From Paenibacillus sp. sptzw28 (lineage in GTDB: Bacteria; Bacillota; Bacilli; Paenibacillales; Paenibacillaceae): 64,000 nucleotides of DNA. The stretch covers positions 2,948,001 through 3,012,000 of the forward strand of contig NZ_CP080545.1 in the NCBI RefSeq assembly GCF_019550795.1, written 5' to 3'. The notes under the pieces were generated by a model. The model searched no databases, was not told the DNA's origin, and saw only the letters and a list, made by a program, of their open reading frames with translations. Shown here piece after piece: positions 29,727 to 37,039 of the stretch; within the stretch, counting starts at the first letter, position 1, and every line of letters starts with the position of its first letter. The translations under genes were made by a program, and so were the position numbers.

Positions 29727-29978
29727 ATGGGTTACGCCCGGGTATCAGCCAAAGATCAAAATCCGGAACGGCAGCTCGTTAAGTTTCGGGAGTTAGGCAT
29801 TGATGAACGTTACATCTTTGTTGATAAACAGAGCGGTAGGAATTTTCAGCGGCCGCGCTATCAAGCTATGCGGATGATGATCCGGCAGGGGGACCTTATT
29901 TATATCGATGCGCTGGATCGGTTAGGACGAGACTATGACGGGATTATAGCGGAGTGGAAGTACATCACTCGACATTGA
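29727..29978 (+). pseudogene. Serine recombinase (resolvase/invertase), truncated
   Basis: Starts MGYARVSAKDQNPERQLVKF with the serine recombinase motif (catalytic Ser in ARVSAKDQ), then FVDKQSGRNFQRPRYQAM and DALDRLGRDYDGIIAEWKYI. It stops after about 83 residues, whereas the family is about 180-200 residues with a C-terminal DNA-binding helix-turn-helix. A frame change at the end (ITRH stop, versus IDFMQLNKQQK in the next frame) suggests decay. GAGAGTGAGTGAGG lies upstream. Confidence 0.85.
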
Positions 29979-30369
29979 CTTTATGCAGTTGAATAAACAG
30001 CAGAAAGATCCGCGGTGGCGGATCTTTCACACTTCTGCACAAAATAAGGACTTAGATACATATGTACGCCACGTTCCCTTTTTCCTTTTGCATAAGTAAC
30101 GGGCTGTTACGGCAAAAAATCTCATTGCAGTCACGTCTGTAGGGGTGAAAGGGGGGCATCAAAAAACGGAAAAAATCTTACGCTAAGAAATTCATTACAG
30201 GGGGTCCCGCCAACAAAACGAAAACGTACGTTAAAAGAGGAAAATAGCCGGAATTTCCGTACGCTAAGGAGTTCCGGCTTCTGTATTTTGGATGCGAAAT
30301 GGCCGTGCTCGTTCTCGCAATCTCCTGTATTTTCACTCATTGTTGTAGCGCACCCAAAATCAAAGAGTT
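29979..30369. other. Non-coding stretch with hairpins between recombinase remnant and GC-rich genes
   Basis: No gene recognised. It holds a perfect 11-bp hairpin GAAAGATCCGC/GCGGATCTTTC at 30003-30028 and a second hairpin AGCCGGAA/TTCCGGCT at 30246-30279. The rest is of mixed composition. Confidence 0.5.
30246..30279 (-). terminator. Possible terminator of the leftward GC-rich gene set
   Basis: AGCCGGAA pairs with TTCCGGCT. On the minus strand the stem is followed by ATTTTCCTCTTTT. It lies about 90 bp past the stop of the membrane-protein gene. Confidence 0.5.
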
Positions 30370-31014
30370 TTAAAAACGGCCCAAAAACAGATACCAGACG
30401 ACCGGAAACAGGGCAATACCCAATGCTCCTAGCGTCACAACAGTCGCTAGCAGCGTGATCGCACGCACCCGGCGTTCGTTTATTGCCATATGAATCAACA
30501 TTGCGGCAAATAAAGCTACAGGGGTTATAACAGCGGTACCAACCAACCATCCTTCTGTCAGACTCTTGAGGGATTCCGGTAGTGACCAAGCGATCGGTAC
30601 GGCGAGGCACACGTCCCCGAGGATCCCGCGTTTGTGCGACAGAGCAGCTATTGTACCAAGGATCGGGCTCGCGGGTACAGCGGCAACGATCCAAGGTGCG
30701 GCTTGGCGCCATCCAGCAGCCAGGCTCACGGACTCGCGTAGCACGAACAGAAGGTGGTACGACACGAGCCACGCAAGGAGGTAGGCGGCTATGGTCCCGG
30801 TCGCGACGAGAATTGCCTTGCGTGGTGTAGGGACTCCGCGCGACGCAGAGACGGCAAATAAGAAGCCGACCATGACCCACGGAGCGGTTGAAGCCCCTAG
30901 ATACATGAGAGCTCCTGGAACTTGTCTGAGGAACTGTGCCAAGATGCCCAAGATCGCCCCGGTGAGGGAGACATAGACCCACCGGTGAGCGCTTGAATGA
31001 AGTATGGCGGTCAT
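30370..31014 (-). CDS. Predicted six-span membrane protein, function unknown
   Basis: 214 residues from ATG 31014 (225 if from ATG 31047, which overlaps the previous gene by 32 bp). Five to six hydrophobic segments are visible (for example WVYVSLTGAILGILAQFL, AILVATGTIAAYLLAWLV, WIVAAVPASPILGTIAAL, VITPVALFAAMLIHMA, LLATVVTLGALGIALFPVVW). No transporter signature is recognised. Its base composition is more GC-rich than the flanking AT-rich island DNA. It is the last of three leftward genes with the anchored protein and the secreted protein at 31637, so a role in their export or immunity is conceivable, but this is only inference from context. Confidence 0.7.
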   Translation of the reverse strand: MTAILHSSAHRWVYVSLTGAILGILAQFLRQVPGALMYLGASTAPWVMVGFLFAVSASRGVPTPRKAILVATGTIAAYLLAWLVSYHLLFVLRESVSLAAGWRQAAPWIVAAVPASPILGTIAALSHKRGILGDVCLAVPIAWSLPESLKSLTEGWLVGTAVITPVALFAAMLIHMAINERRVRAITLLATVVTLGALGIALFPVVWYLFLGRF

Positions 31015-31015
31015 C

Positions 31016-31549
31016 TCAGGAACCTGCTTTCGGAAAGTTGGATTCATAGTACCCCCTCAGATCGTCCATCTTGCCATCTGCAGCATTTCGGAGCATTTGA
31101 TCGAAGCCCGGTTTCGAATCGGCGGCGAGCGCAGTCGTGTAGAAGTACTTGGTTCGAATCGAGAGCACGTGTTCGAGCGCCTGTTGTCGCCCGGCTTCTG
31201 GCAGCTGTGGATTAACGGCCCGGCTTGCCCACGAGCAGAACCAGTATAAATCCGCCGCCTGCTTTCCCCAACCCTTTTGATACATGAAATCGCGTCCGTC
31301 CGGAGCATGCGATGAGACGGGAGAGTCCGGCCACTTCCATCCCGGAGCAAGCGTCAGCGACGCCGCCTCCGTCCGATACTCAACCATGATCTGCTTTGGT
31401 GTCAAAAAATTGGCGGGCCTATCGTTGGTCTGCTTTGGTGTCAAAAAATTGGTGAGACTACCGTCGTACTTCATCGCGAAGTACGCGATCGGGATCGCGA
31501 CGATCAGGACACATGACCAAACTAGGAAAAGACGTGAACTCTTTAAAAT
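31016..31549 (-). CDS. Membrane-anchored extracytoplasmic protein of unknown family, possible ATT start
   Basis: The frame read from ATT at 31549 gives 177 residues beginning (M)LKSSRLFLVWSCVLIVAIPI, a clear signal anchor, then an outside domain rich in Trp and Tyr (WKWPDSPVSSHAPDGRDFMY, WGKQAADLYWFCSWASRAV). AAAGGGGG sits eight bases before the ATT, exactly where a ribosome site should be, and a TGA precedes it in frame; the next ATG in frame is at 31474, after the hydrophobic segment. So the start is either a rare ATT or a mutated ATG. A 39-bp in-frame tandem duplication (copies start at 31390 and 31429) repeats NFLTPKQ. The gene stops two bases before the membrane-protein start. Confidence 0.6.
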   Translation of the reverse strand: MLKSSRLFLVWSCVLIVAIPIAYFAMKYDGSLTNFLTPKQTNDRPANFLTPKQIMVEYRTEAASLTLAPGWKWPDSPVSSHAPDGRDFMYQKGWGKQAADLYWFCSWASRAVNPQLPEAGRQQALEHVLSIRTKYFYTTALAADSKPGFDQMLRNAADGKMDDLRGYYESNFPKAGS

Positions 31550-31582
31550 GTTTGCATCCCCCTTTCACGGATCCAATACTAC

Positions 31583-31619
31583 GAGATCAGCCGGGCGTCG
31601 GCGACGCCCGGCTGATCTC
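31583..31619. terminator. Perfect 17-bp hairpin between the secreted-protein gene and its downstream genes
   Basis: GAGATCAGCCGGGCGTC pairs perfectly with GACGCCCGGCTGATCTC around a GGC loop. There is no long T-run on the minus strand, so it may be a partial terminator or an RNA 3' end stabiliser that raises the level of the first gene's message. Confidence 0.6.
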
Positions 31620-31636
31620 TCGATTTACCTAACGGC

Positions 31637-32059
31637 TTAGTAGTACTCAGTGCCTGTGAAGTTGTAGTTCGTCTGGTTGTCTGGGCACGCGTAGGTCGTG
31701 TCCCGGAACGCGTTGTAGAAGACCTTGCCGCTCGAAACCGAGCTCGAGAAGACGCGCCAGATACCTGTTTCATTCTTACCCCAACTCTGAACGTTTCCGA
31801 TCTGAACGTTGGACGCATCTTGTAGCTTGAACGTCAGTCCTCCGTCGTTGATCGCGGAGAACTGTGCCTTGATCTCGCCGGTTCCAGCCTTCGTCCGTGC
31901 AATCGAAGACACGTACCAAGGCCCATTGCCCGAGCAGCCTGCGTAGACGGTGCCGCTAATGGCATTGTTTGACGCAGCGTAGGCCAGCCCAACTGTCATG
32001 AGGGAAATACTGACCGCCAGCGCGATCGCTGCAGCGGGTTTGAATCTGAATCTTATCAC
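31637..32059 (-). CDS. Small secreted protein with two cysteines, unknown family
   Basis: 140 residues from GTG 32059, with GAGGAGGA upstream; an earlier in-frame ATG lacks a ribosome site. A Sec signal peptide (about 1-29, ending in LMTVGLAYAA) leaves a mature protein of about 110 residues, probably all beta. It has one Cys near the N-terminus (VYAGCSGNGPWYV) and one near the C-terminus (TTYACPDNQTN), suggesting a disulfide, and ends in FTGTEYY. It is the first of three leftward genes with signal-anchored and multi-span membrane proteins, a layout that would fit a secreted effector, bacteriocin-like or surface factor with helper proteins. I do not recognise a family, and this is context only. 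Confidence 0.65.
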   Translation of the reverse strand: MIRFRFKPAAAIALAVSISLMTVGLAYAASNNAISGTVYAGCSGNGPWYVSSIARTKAGTGEIKAQFSAINDGGLTFKLQDASNVQIGNVQSWGKNETGIWRVFSSSVSSGKVFYNAFRDTTYACPDNQTNYNFTGTEYY

Positions 32060-32323
32060 GTTAAAGTCCTCCTCTTCGCTTTTTAATAGTATATATTGAA
32101 TGCTGGCCAGCAGTTCAACCATTGGTATTTAGACTCTACTACTTGGACGCTAGATTTGAAAAAATCGTTCCAACATTTTAAAAATAAAATTGGCTTTTTT
32201 CATCACTGTCGATGTGGTACCGATTGTAAGTTCAAATTTATATAGATATCTCGGGAACGTTTTTGATTACCCGTACGTCTTTCTTCATGGAAAATCATTT
32301 GAGAAGGGTTGGGTTTGATCATT

Positions 32324-32836
32324 ATGCAACTAATCAAAAAAGTAGGGCACTTATTTCTCGTCATCTCCTTAATGGGAACAGTTTTATTTTCAGGAGTAAG
32401 TTTGGCTGCCTCAGAGAATCAACTTCCTCCTGCACCAACAGAAGGAACATCAGCTAATAATCCAACATATGGTACAAGTTCACCGATGGATGCTAGTAGT
32501 ATTGAATCAACTCAATATTTGATGAGTGGAGAAAGTTTTATTAGCTTTGTTTCAGGAACTAGAGTAACGGTTAGTGGCAACACAAAAGCTTATTTTCCCG
32601 TCGATAGCATTGCAGTTGACCTCTATCTTCAAAGGTGGGACGCTTCCAAAGGCCAGTGGGTGGACGTACTCTATGTTGGGGAATTTAAAAACAACAATTC
32701 ATCAGTTGTCTCTGGGTCCATGGATGTAAATGTCGTAAGCGGTTATTATTATCGAACTCACTCGTATCACTGGGTAAGTGAAGGGGGAACGGTTGAACAA
32801 AATCATAGTTACTCGTCTTACATTTACGTTAATTAA
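32324..32836 (+). CDS. Secreted protein, DUF6147-like (tentative)
   Basis: 170 residues. Signal peptide about 1-28 (HLFLVISLMGTVLFSGVSLA), then a beta-rich domain with VDLYLQRWDASKGQWVDVLY and VVSGYYYRTHSYHWVSEGG, motifs I associate with small secreted proteins of Bacillales (family name from memory, unverified). ATG 32324 follows GAAGGGTTGGG. AT-rich like the neighbouring sigma factor genes and unlike the rest of the window. It shares a bidirectional terminator with the convergent anti-sigma gene. Confidence 0.65.
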   Translation: MQLIKKVGHLFLVISLMGTVLFSGVSLAASENQLPPAPTEGTSANNPTYGTSSPMDASSIESTQYLMSGESFISFVSGTRVTVSGNTKAYFPVDSIAVDLYLQRWDASKGQWVDVLYVGEFKNNNSSVVSGSMDVNVVSGYYYRTHSYHWVSEGGTVEQNHSYSSYIYVN

Positions 32837-32846
32837 AGTTAAAACT

Positions 32847-32885
32847 AATGTTAAAGGGGTGCTTTTTAAGCACCCCTTTAACATT
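32847..32885. terminator. Bidirectional terminator
   Basis: A 16-bp perfect stem, AATGTTAAAGGGGTGC with GCACCCCTTTAACATT, around TTTTTAA. It lies between the convergent secreted-protein and anti-sigma genes. Confidence 0.9.
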
Positions 32886-33658
32886 TACATGGATTTAGCA
32901 ATTTGGATAATCTCTTCTTTTGTAATTTGTCCTTCGATTGAGAAATAATGACTCGGTATCGTCCAAATTAAACGTGTTTTTCCGTCCTTGAACAAGAATA
33001 AGGTTGCTGTTTGGCCATTTAAATTTATTTCTTCTATTTTTGTATCATCTTGATCAGCTATTTCCCCTGAACCAAATTGATTATCTATCTCCTTTTCCGT
33101 AACAGTAAATACTCTCTGATCCTGCCCTTCATAATTCAAGTAAATTTCTTTACTCTTTTTTTCATTTTGTTTTTTCACTACGGTAACGTGTTTTAAAACA
33201 AATTCGGAAGAAATGCCTTCTGGAACAATGATCGAAAAAGCAGTATCTTTTTGTGCTTCTTCTAAACTCATCTGTTCAGATGTAACCTCCGATCCTTGAA
33301 CAATCGAAAAATCATTTGAAGGTGCATCTTTGTCTTTTATCTCTGGATTTCCTACTTTAATAAACAATTGCACTGTTGATCCTTTTATTTTGTGAAAAAT
33401 CTCTGTTATTTTACCAAAGGCATATCCGTTTTGTGGAATCTCTGTTACCAGAGCTACAAACAAAAAGAGTAAACAAGCTGCATACATAATTTTTTTTGGG
33501 AAATCAGTTTTATTTCCCAACTTTTTACTTCTATATAAACTTTGATTTAATTGTTGCCATGCATCTGACGTAGATAGATCGGGTAGAGGACTATCTTTTA
33601 TTTCATCATGAATCGCATTACGTATTAAATGATCAAAATCGTACTTTTCTCCTCTCAT
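32885..33658 (-). CDS. Anti-sigma-like membrane protein (DUF4367-like C-terminus)
   Basis: 257 residues. An N-terminal cytoplasmic part of about 65 residues (FDHLIRNAIHDEI) precedes one membrane segment (about 72-92, MYAACLLFLFVALVTEI) and an outside domain. The DUF4367-type end includes LNGQTATLFLFKDGKTRLIW. It starts by a one-base TAATG overlap with the sigma gene, the classic layout of a sigma/anti-sigma pair, so it probably holds the ECF sigma inactive until a surface signal. It is AT-rich, consistent with transfer. Confidence 0.8.
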   Translation of the reverse strand: MRGEKYDFDHLIRNAIHDEIKDSPLPDLSTSDAWQQLNQSLYRSKKLGNKTDFPKKIMYAACLLFLFVALVTEIPQNGYAFGKITEIFHKIKGSTVQLFIKVGNPEIKDKDAPSNDFSIVQGSEVTSEQMSLEEAQKDTAFSIIVPEGISSEFVLKHVTVVKKQNEKKSKEIYLNYEGQDQRVFTVTEKEIDNQFGSGEIADQDDTKIEEINLNGQTATLFLFKDGKTRLIWTIPSHYFSIEGQITKEEIIQIAKSM

Positions 33659-34254
33659 TAGGCACCACCTTCCCAAATGTCAGGTTGTTTTTCTAATGAA
33701 TCCTTCAATTTTTGTTTTGCACGATGAAGACGAGATTTAACAGTACCAACACTTATCTCTAAAGCTTTTGCAATTTCCTCATCCTTCATATCATATTCAT
33801 ACTTTAAAATGATAACCTGTCTGTAGTCAGGTCCCAACGCATTGATTTCCTGTCGTAATACGGTCTTTAAAAATCTTTCTTCCATGATGGTTTCTATAGA
33901 AGAGGTTTGATTTTGTTTCTTATTTATCTCCTCATCTATAATGAGATCTTCGGTAGCTACGTCATTCCATCTTTTTATTTTTCTAAGATAATCTAGGGCT
34001 AGTCTTGATGCAATGGAACTCAACCAGGCCCCTATTTTCTTTCCATCTTCAAGGGTGTGCATGTGCTTAAATGCTTTTATAAACGTTTCTTGAACAATAT
34101 CTTGAGCTAAATCTCGATCCTGCGTGATAAAATAGGCTGTACTATATATCCGATGATAAAACATTTCGAATAAAATACGCTCAGATTGTTCATCTTGTTG
34201 TTCTTGTTCATTTTTTTTTCTTAATCTATTAAAGAAAAAGAATCCCTTGGCCAA
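33658..34254 (-). CDS. ECF-type RNA polymerase sigma factor
   Basis: 198 residues. Region 2 is visible (MFYHRIYSTAYFITQDRDLA, then AQDIVQETFIKAFKHM) and region 4 (INALGPDYRQVIILKYEYDM, EEIAKALEISVGTVKSRLHR). SigW-like in layout. A basic Phe-rich N-terminus (KGFFFFNRLRKKNEQEQQDE) is unusual. It is co-transcribed with the downstream anti-sigma gene. Its AT-rich composition contrasts with the chromosomal genes on either side of the island. Its targets are not evident; the DUF6147-like gene next door is a possible one. Confidence 0.92.
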   Translation of the reverse strand: MAKGFFFFNRLRKKNEQEQQDEQSERILFEMFYHRIYSTAYFITQDRDLAQDIVQETFIKAFKHMHTLEDGKKIGAWLSSIASRLALDYLRKIKRWNDVATEDLIIDEEINKKQNQTSSIETIMEERFLKTVLRQEINALGPDYRQVIILKYEYDMKDEEIAKALEISVGTVKSRLHRAKQKLKDSLEKQPDIWEGGA

Positions 34255-34384
34255 AAACTAACACCTCTCTAAAAGCTATTTTCTACTGTGACGGTGACCT
34301 AATAGAGTAAAAATAACAATTTTGGATAGAGTTCGACAAGCGGTATGCAACTACTCCTTCACGAGTAATAAAAAGATCCGGATT

Positions 34385-34403
34385 GGGCGACTATCGGTCG
34401 CCC
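34385..34403. terminator. Short hairpin downstream of the partition remnant
   Basis: GGGCGAC pairs with GTCGCCC around TATCG. It lies past the stop of the leftward RHH gene remnant. There is no T-run, so it is weak evidence for a terminator. Confidence 0.35.
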
Positions 34404-34470
34404 GACCTGTGAGTTCTGCCCATAACTTCTCGAATCATTCGGTTCCGCTCGCGTCGCGGATTGTATTAAG

Positions 34471-34916
34471 TTACAAGCCATTTTCATTTAGAAAGCTCTC
34501 CAACAATTCATTCATGACTTCCGTTTTGAAACCTTTTCGACGAGTATTTGCAGCTTTGTCGAATCTCTCGATCAAGTCATTTCGGATGAGATACGTCTCC
34601 GCGTGAACAACTCTTCTTTGGTTTTCTTAACCGAATACTTTTCAAGAATATTTTTATATTCAACAACATTTTCAGCACTATGTTCATGAGATTGCTCAGA
34701 AAACTGTTCATTTATTTGTTCATGAATAGATTCAGATTCAGGTTCAGAATTATGTTCAACCTCATGAACAGTTTTATTTTCCGTAATCGGTTCATGTTCT
34801 TGTTTAGATTCCAATTGATGTTCAGTAATTTGTTCATTCATCGTTTCAATAAACGTTTGAGCGCCATTCTTCTTATTGTTTTTCATTCTGTTTAAGATAT
34901 CAGCTGGTTTTGACAC
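34471..34916 (-). pseudogene. Plasmid-type partition protein (ribbon-helix-helix ParR/ParB-like), frameshifted
   Basis: From GTG 34916 (AAGGAG upstream) the frame reads SKPADILNRMKNNKKNGAQ, a long Glu/His-rich linker, then KYSVKKTKEELFTRRR before a premature stop at 34572. In the next frame the protein continues TYLIRNDLIERFDKAANTRR and KGFKTEVMNELLESFLNENG, ending at 34471. The restored C-terminus is a ribbon-helix-helix DNA-binding domain of the type encoded after parA on Firmicutes plasmids. One base is missing near 34590. Co-oriented with and overlapping the parA remnant. Confidence 0.75.
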
Positions 34917-35026
34917 GTTCTTTCAACTCCTTAACAAAAGGTTTATAGCCTTCGATCGCTGCGGCCAGCTCGGGGTTACCCTCAACATCCTCCTTTCGAT
35001 ATTCCAAAACAGATTACTTTTCCCAT
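34900..35026 (-). pseudogene. ParA-type partition ATPase, nearly all of it deleted
   Basis: ATG 35026, preceded by AAGGAAGG, encodes MGKVICFGISKGG, the start of a deviant Walker A motif (normally followed by VGKTT). The sequence then jumps, with a frame change, to a C-terminal end reading DVEGNPELAAAIEGYKPFVK and ELKERVKTS, with the stop at 34902-34900. A central part of probably more than 200 codons is gone. The overlap with the RHH gene start is the normal parA-parR layout. Confidence 0.7.
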
Positions 35027-35130
35027 TCAGTAGCACCTTCCTTTTCATATTCATGAAACTGAACAGTTTACGGACAACTTATCTTCATTACAACAAATCT
35101 CTTTGCGGAAAATAAGGCTTATTTCCAGTT

Positions 35131-35178
35131 TGAGTTTACGTCTACGTAAACGTAAACATTTACGTAGACGTAAACTCA
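35131..35178. promoter_or_regulatory. Perfect 20-bp inverted repeat, candidate plasmid centromere/operator
   Basis: TGAGTTTACGTCTACGTAAA at 35131-35150 is followed, after the 8-bp spacer CGTAAACA, by its exact reverse complement at 35159-35178. Each arm is itself a near-palindrome (TTTACG..CGTAAA). It lies 105 bp upstream of the parA remnant start, where centromere/operator sites of RHH-type partition systems usually are. It could alternatively be an element end, since the group II intron fragment starts two bases further on. Confidence 0.6.
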
Positions 35179-35179
35179 T

Positions 35180-35517
35180 GTTGTCGACGTCGACATCCAA
35201 GGGTACTTCGACAACATCAATCAGGAGGAGCTCATGAAGCTGGTGGACATGCGCATCAGTGACAGGAGAATTCTAAAACTGGTGCGAAAGTGGTTGAGTG
35301 CCGGAGTCATGGAAGAAGGAACGGTAAGGCGCTCGGATCTGGGCACACCGCAGGGCGGCGTCATTTCGCCACTTCTGGCGAATATCTACCTGAACTACTT
35401 TGACATTATGTGGGAAAGGCACGGGAGCTGCATTGGGGAACTTACCCGGTATGCAGACGACTGTGCGCCACGAATGCATGGCGCGTAAGAAAGCCAAAGC
35501 AATGCTGAACAAAAGAT
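35180..35517 (+). pseudogene. Group II intron reverse transcriptase (LtrA-like) fragment
   Basis: The frame reads VVDVDIQGYFDNINQEELMK, then KLVRKWLSAGVMEEGTVRRS, GTPQGGVISPLLANIYLNYF and LTRYADD; the polymerase motif YADD is intact. After it the frame shifts (VRHECMARKKAKAMLNKR in another frame) and the sequence stops. The N-terminal part, the maturase domain and any intron RNA are missing, so this is an internal fragment. Confidence 0.9.
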
Positions 35518-35979
35518 GAAGGCGGGCCCTTCGGAGCCGCTGTACAGGCGGAGGCCATTCAGATCACCATCCGTAAGTTATTCTTATGTAAAGAACTAAA
35601 AGAACTATAGCATATATTATAAGAATAATTTACCTTTTAATGAGGATGGTGTCGACCTTATCATTCTAGTTTCACTTGGTATAGTAAAATGTTTCCGCCA
35701 ATCATAACAATTATTCGACGGTTAAATGGTTATGTAAACTGTATATAAGCATTATGTCATCCTGAACATTTATGTAACACCAAATCATTAACATGGTGTT
35801 GGGTTTGTTTATATTCTGCAATGATCTAATCTGAGGACTGTCTAGATAACGATCGTTTAATGGACGTTAGCATGACAACGAAAACAAGGGAAAAGAGCTT
35901 GAACAGGTATAAAAACACGTCCATTATTCAAAGTACAAAAAATGTTAAATAGAAACGTTTTCTAGACTAAGGAAAGTTT
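35518..35979. other. AT-rich stretch with no recognised feature
   Basis: I see no gene, RNA or clear repeat in this stretch. It separates the intron fragment from the second recombinase remnant. Confidence 0.5.
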
Positions 35980-36150
35980 ATGGACATGGCGAAAATCGGA
36001 TATGCACAGGTATCCACTGAAGAGCAATCATTGGATTTACAACAGAATGCGCTTCGGGAAGCAGTTTATGGAAACTGGATCGGCTTGACCGCACGAAAAA
36101 GTAGCTCATTGAGCAGCTCCAGATCGGCGAGATAGCTCACCTGCGTCAAG
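35980..36150 (+). pseudogene. Serine recombinase with internal deletion
   Basis: Begins MDMAKIGYAQVSTEEQSLDL, the N-terminus of a resolvase, then joins abruptly to VWKLDRLDRTKK in another frame and LIEQLQIGEI after a further frame shift. These come from about residues 60-90 of the family, so about 35-40 residues are missing. Clearly a relic, and from a different recombinase than the one at 29727. Confidence 0.75.
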
Positions 36151-36419
36151 ATGTATACAAACGATGACTGGGGAACAGAATGAATTCTATCATTCTGTAT
36201 CCTATCTGTTATACAAAAGTTTTGGCGCTGTTTTGTTAAACGGGATCAATATAATTTCAGTATGTAAGCCTATTTTATTATTCTGTTATAGATTTTAGAT
36301 ATGTCTGTATTATATAATCAACAACAAGGTAGATACTGGCACTTTTAGGAGGGTGTAAAAGGAGAAACTAACGAGAATTAGAACTTCATAAACTGCTGCG
36401 GCGGAAAGGAAAATACGAG

Positions 36420-36985
36420 GTGACTGTTAAACTGGATGATGTGTTTATTAAAAATACGGTCGAATCTCTGGCAGCCCTGCTGCTTGATTATTATGTTTTC
36501 CCAGACACTGCTGAAATCATGAAGACGGTTCTGCTTGAAACGCTTTCTGAAGGTGAATTTTTCAAGGCGGAGAGCGGCGCAGCCTTATCGCAGATGATTA
36601 ACGATTATATGCAAGAAAGCAGTAATGACAAACACTTGGTTTTTGGCTTCAGTGAAACTCCGTTACCTGTTCAACTTCCCGATCCGATTGATGATGAAAG
36701 CATCAAATTGCGCCAAAAGCTGAATAACTACGGCTTCGAAAGGGTAGAGAGATTACCAGGCAATATAGGATATCTCGTTATTAATGAATTCGTTTATCCG
36801 AAGCATGCAGGTGAAACGGCAGCTCATGCGATGAGCTTTTTGGCGGATACAGACGGGTTGATCATTGATCTAAGAAATAATTACGGCGGCTCTACATTTA
36901 TGGTAACGTTTATCGCCAGTTATTTGTGGATGGGTCCCCACCGATGCATTTAGAGGATGTTTATTGGCGATTTTACGATACCGTA
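36420..36985 (+). pseudogene. S41-family peptidase, N-terminal half with a frameshift
   Basis: From GTG 36420 (GGAAAGGA upstream) the frame reads DDVFIKNTVESLAALLLDYY, LPGNIGYLVINEFVYPKHAG and MSFLADTDGLIIDLRNNYGG, typical of S41 peptidases, and stops at 36953 after SYLWMGPHRCI. One base later the correct continuation PPMHLEDVYWRFYDT is readable to about 36982, showing a single-base deletion near 36934. The catalytic-serine half is absent here and found at 29030-29445. Confidence 0.85.
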
Positions 36986-37020
36986 TCCGCCGACACGAGT
37001 ATGTCGGCGGATGCGTTTTT
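36982..37020. terminator. Terminator at the right island junction
   Basis: CGTATCCGCCGACA pairs with TGTCGGCGGATGCG (one G-T pair), followed by TTTTTAATT. It resembles the terminators of the GH cluster (shared ATGCGTTTTTA end), and is probably the displaced terminator of the GH-A gene that ends at 28950. It also faces the convergent GH78 gene. Confidence 0.8.
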
Positions 37021-37039
37021 AATTCTGAATTTCGAGATA

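Noticed and set aside
30131..30982. Leftward 283-codon frame overlapping the membrane-protein gene
   Set aside because: Arg/Cys-rich composition typical of a shifted frame through GC-rich DNA; the alternative frame has clean membrane spans.
31637..32059. Secreted protein as a lactococcin 972-type bacteriocin
   Set aside because: Size, cysteine content and motifs do not match that family as I know it; left as unknown.
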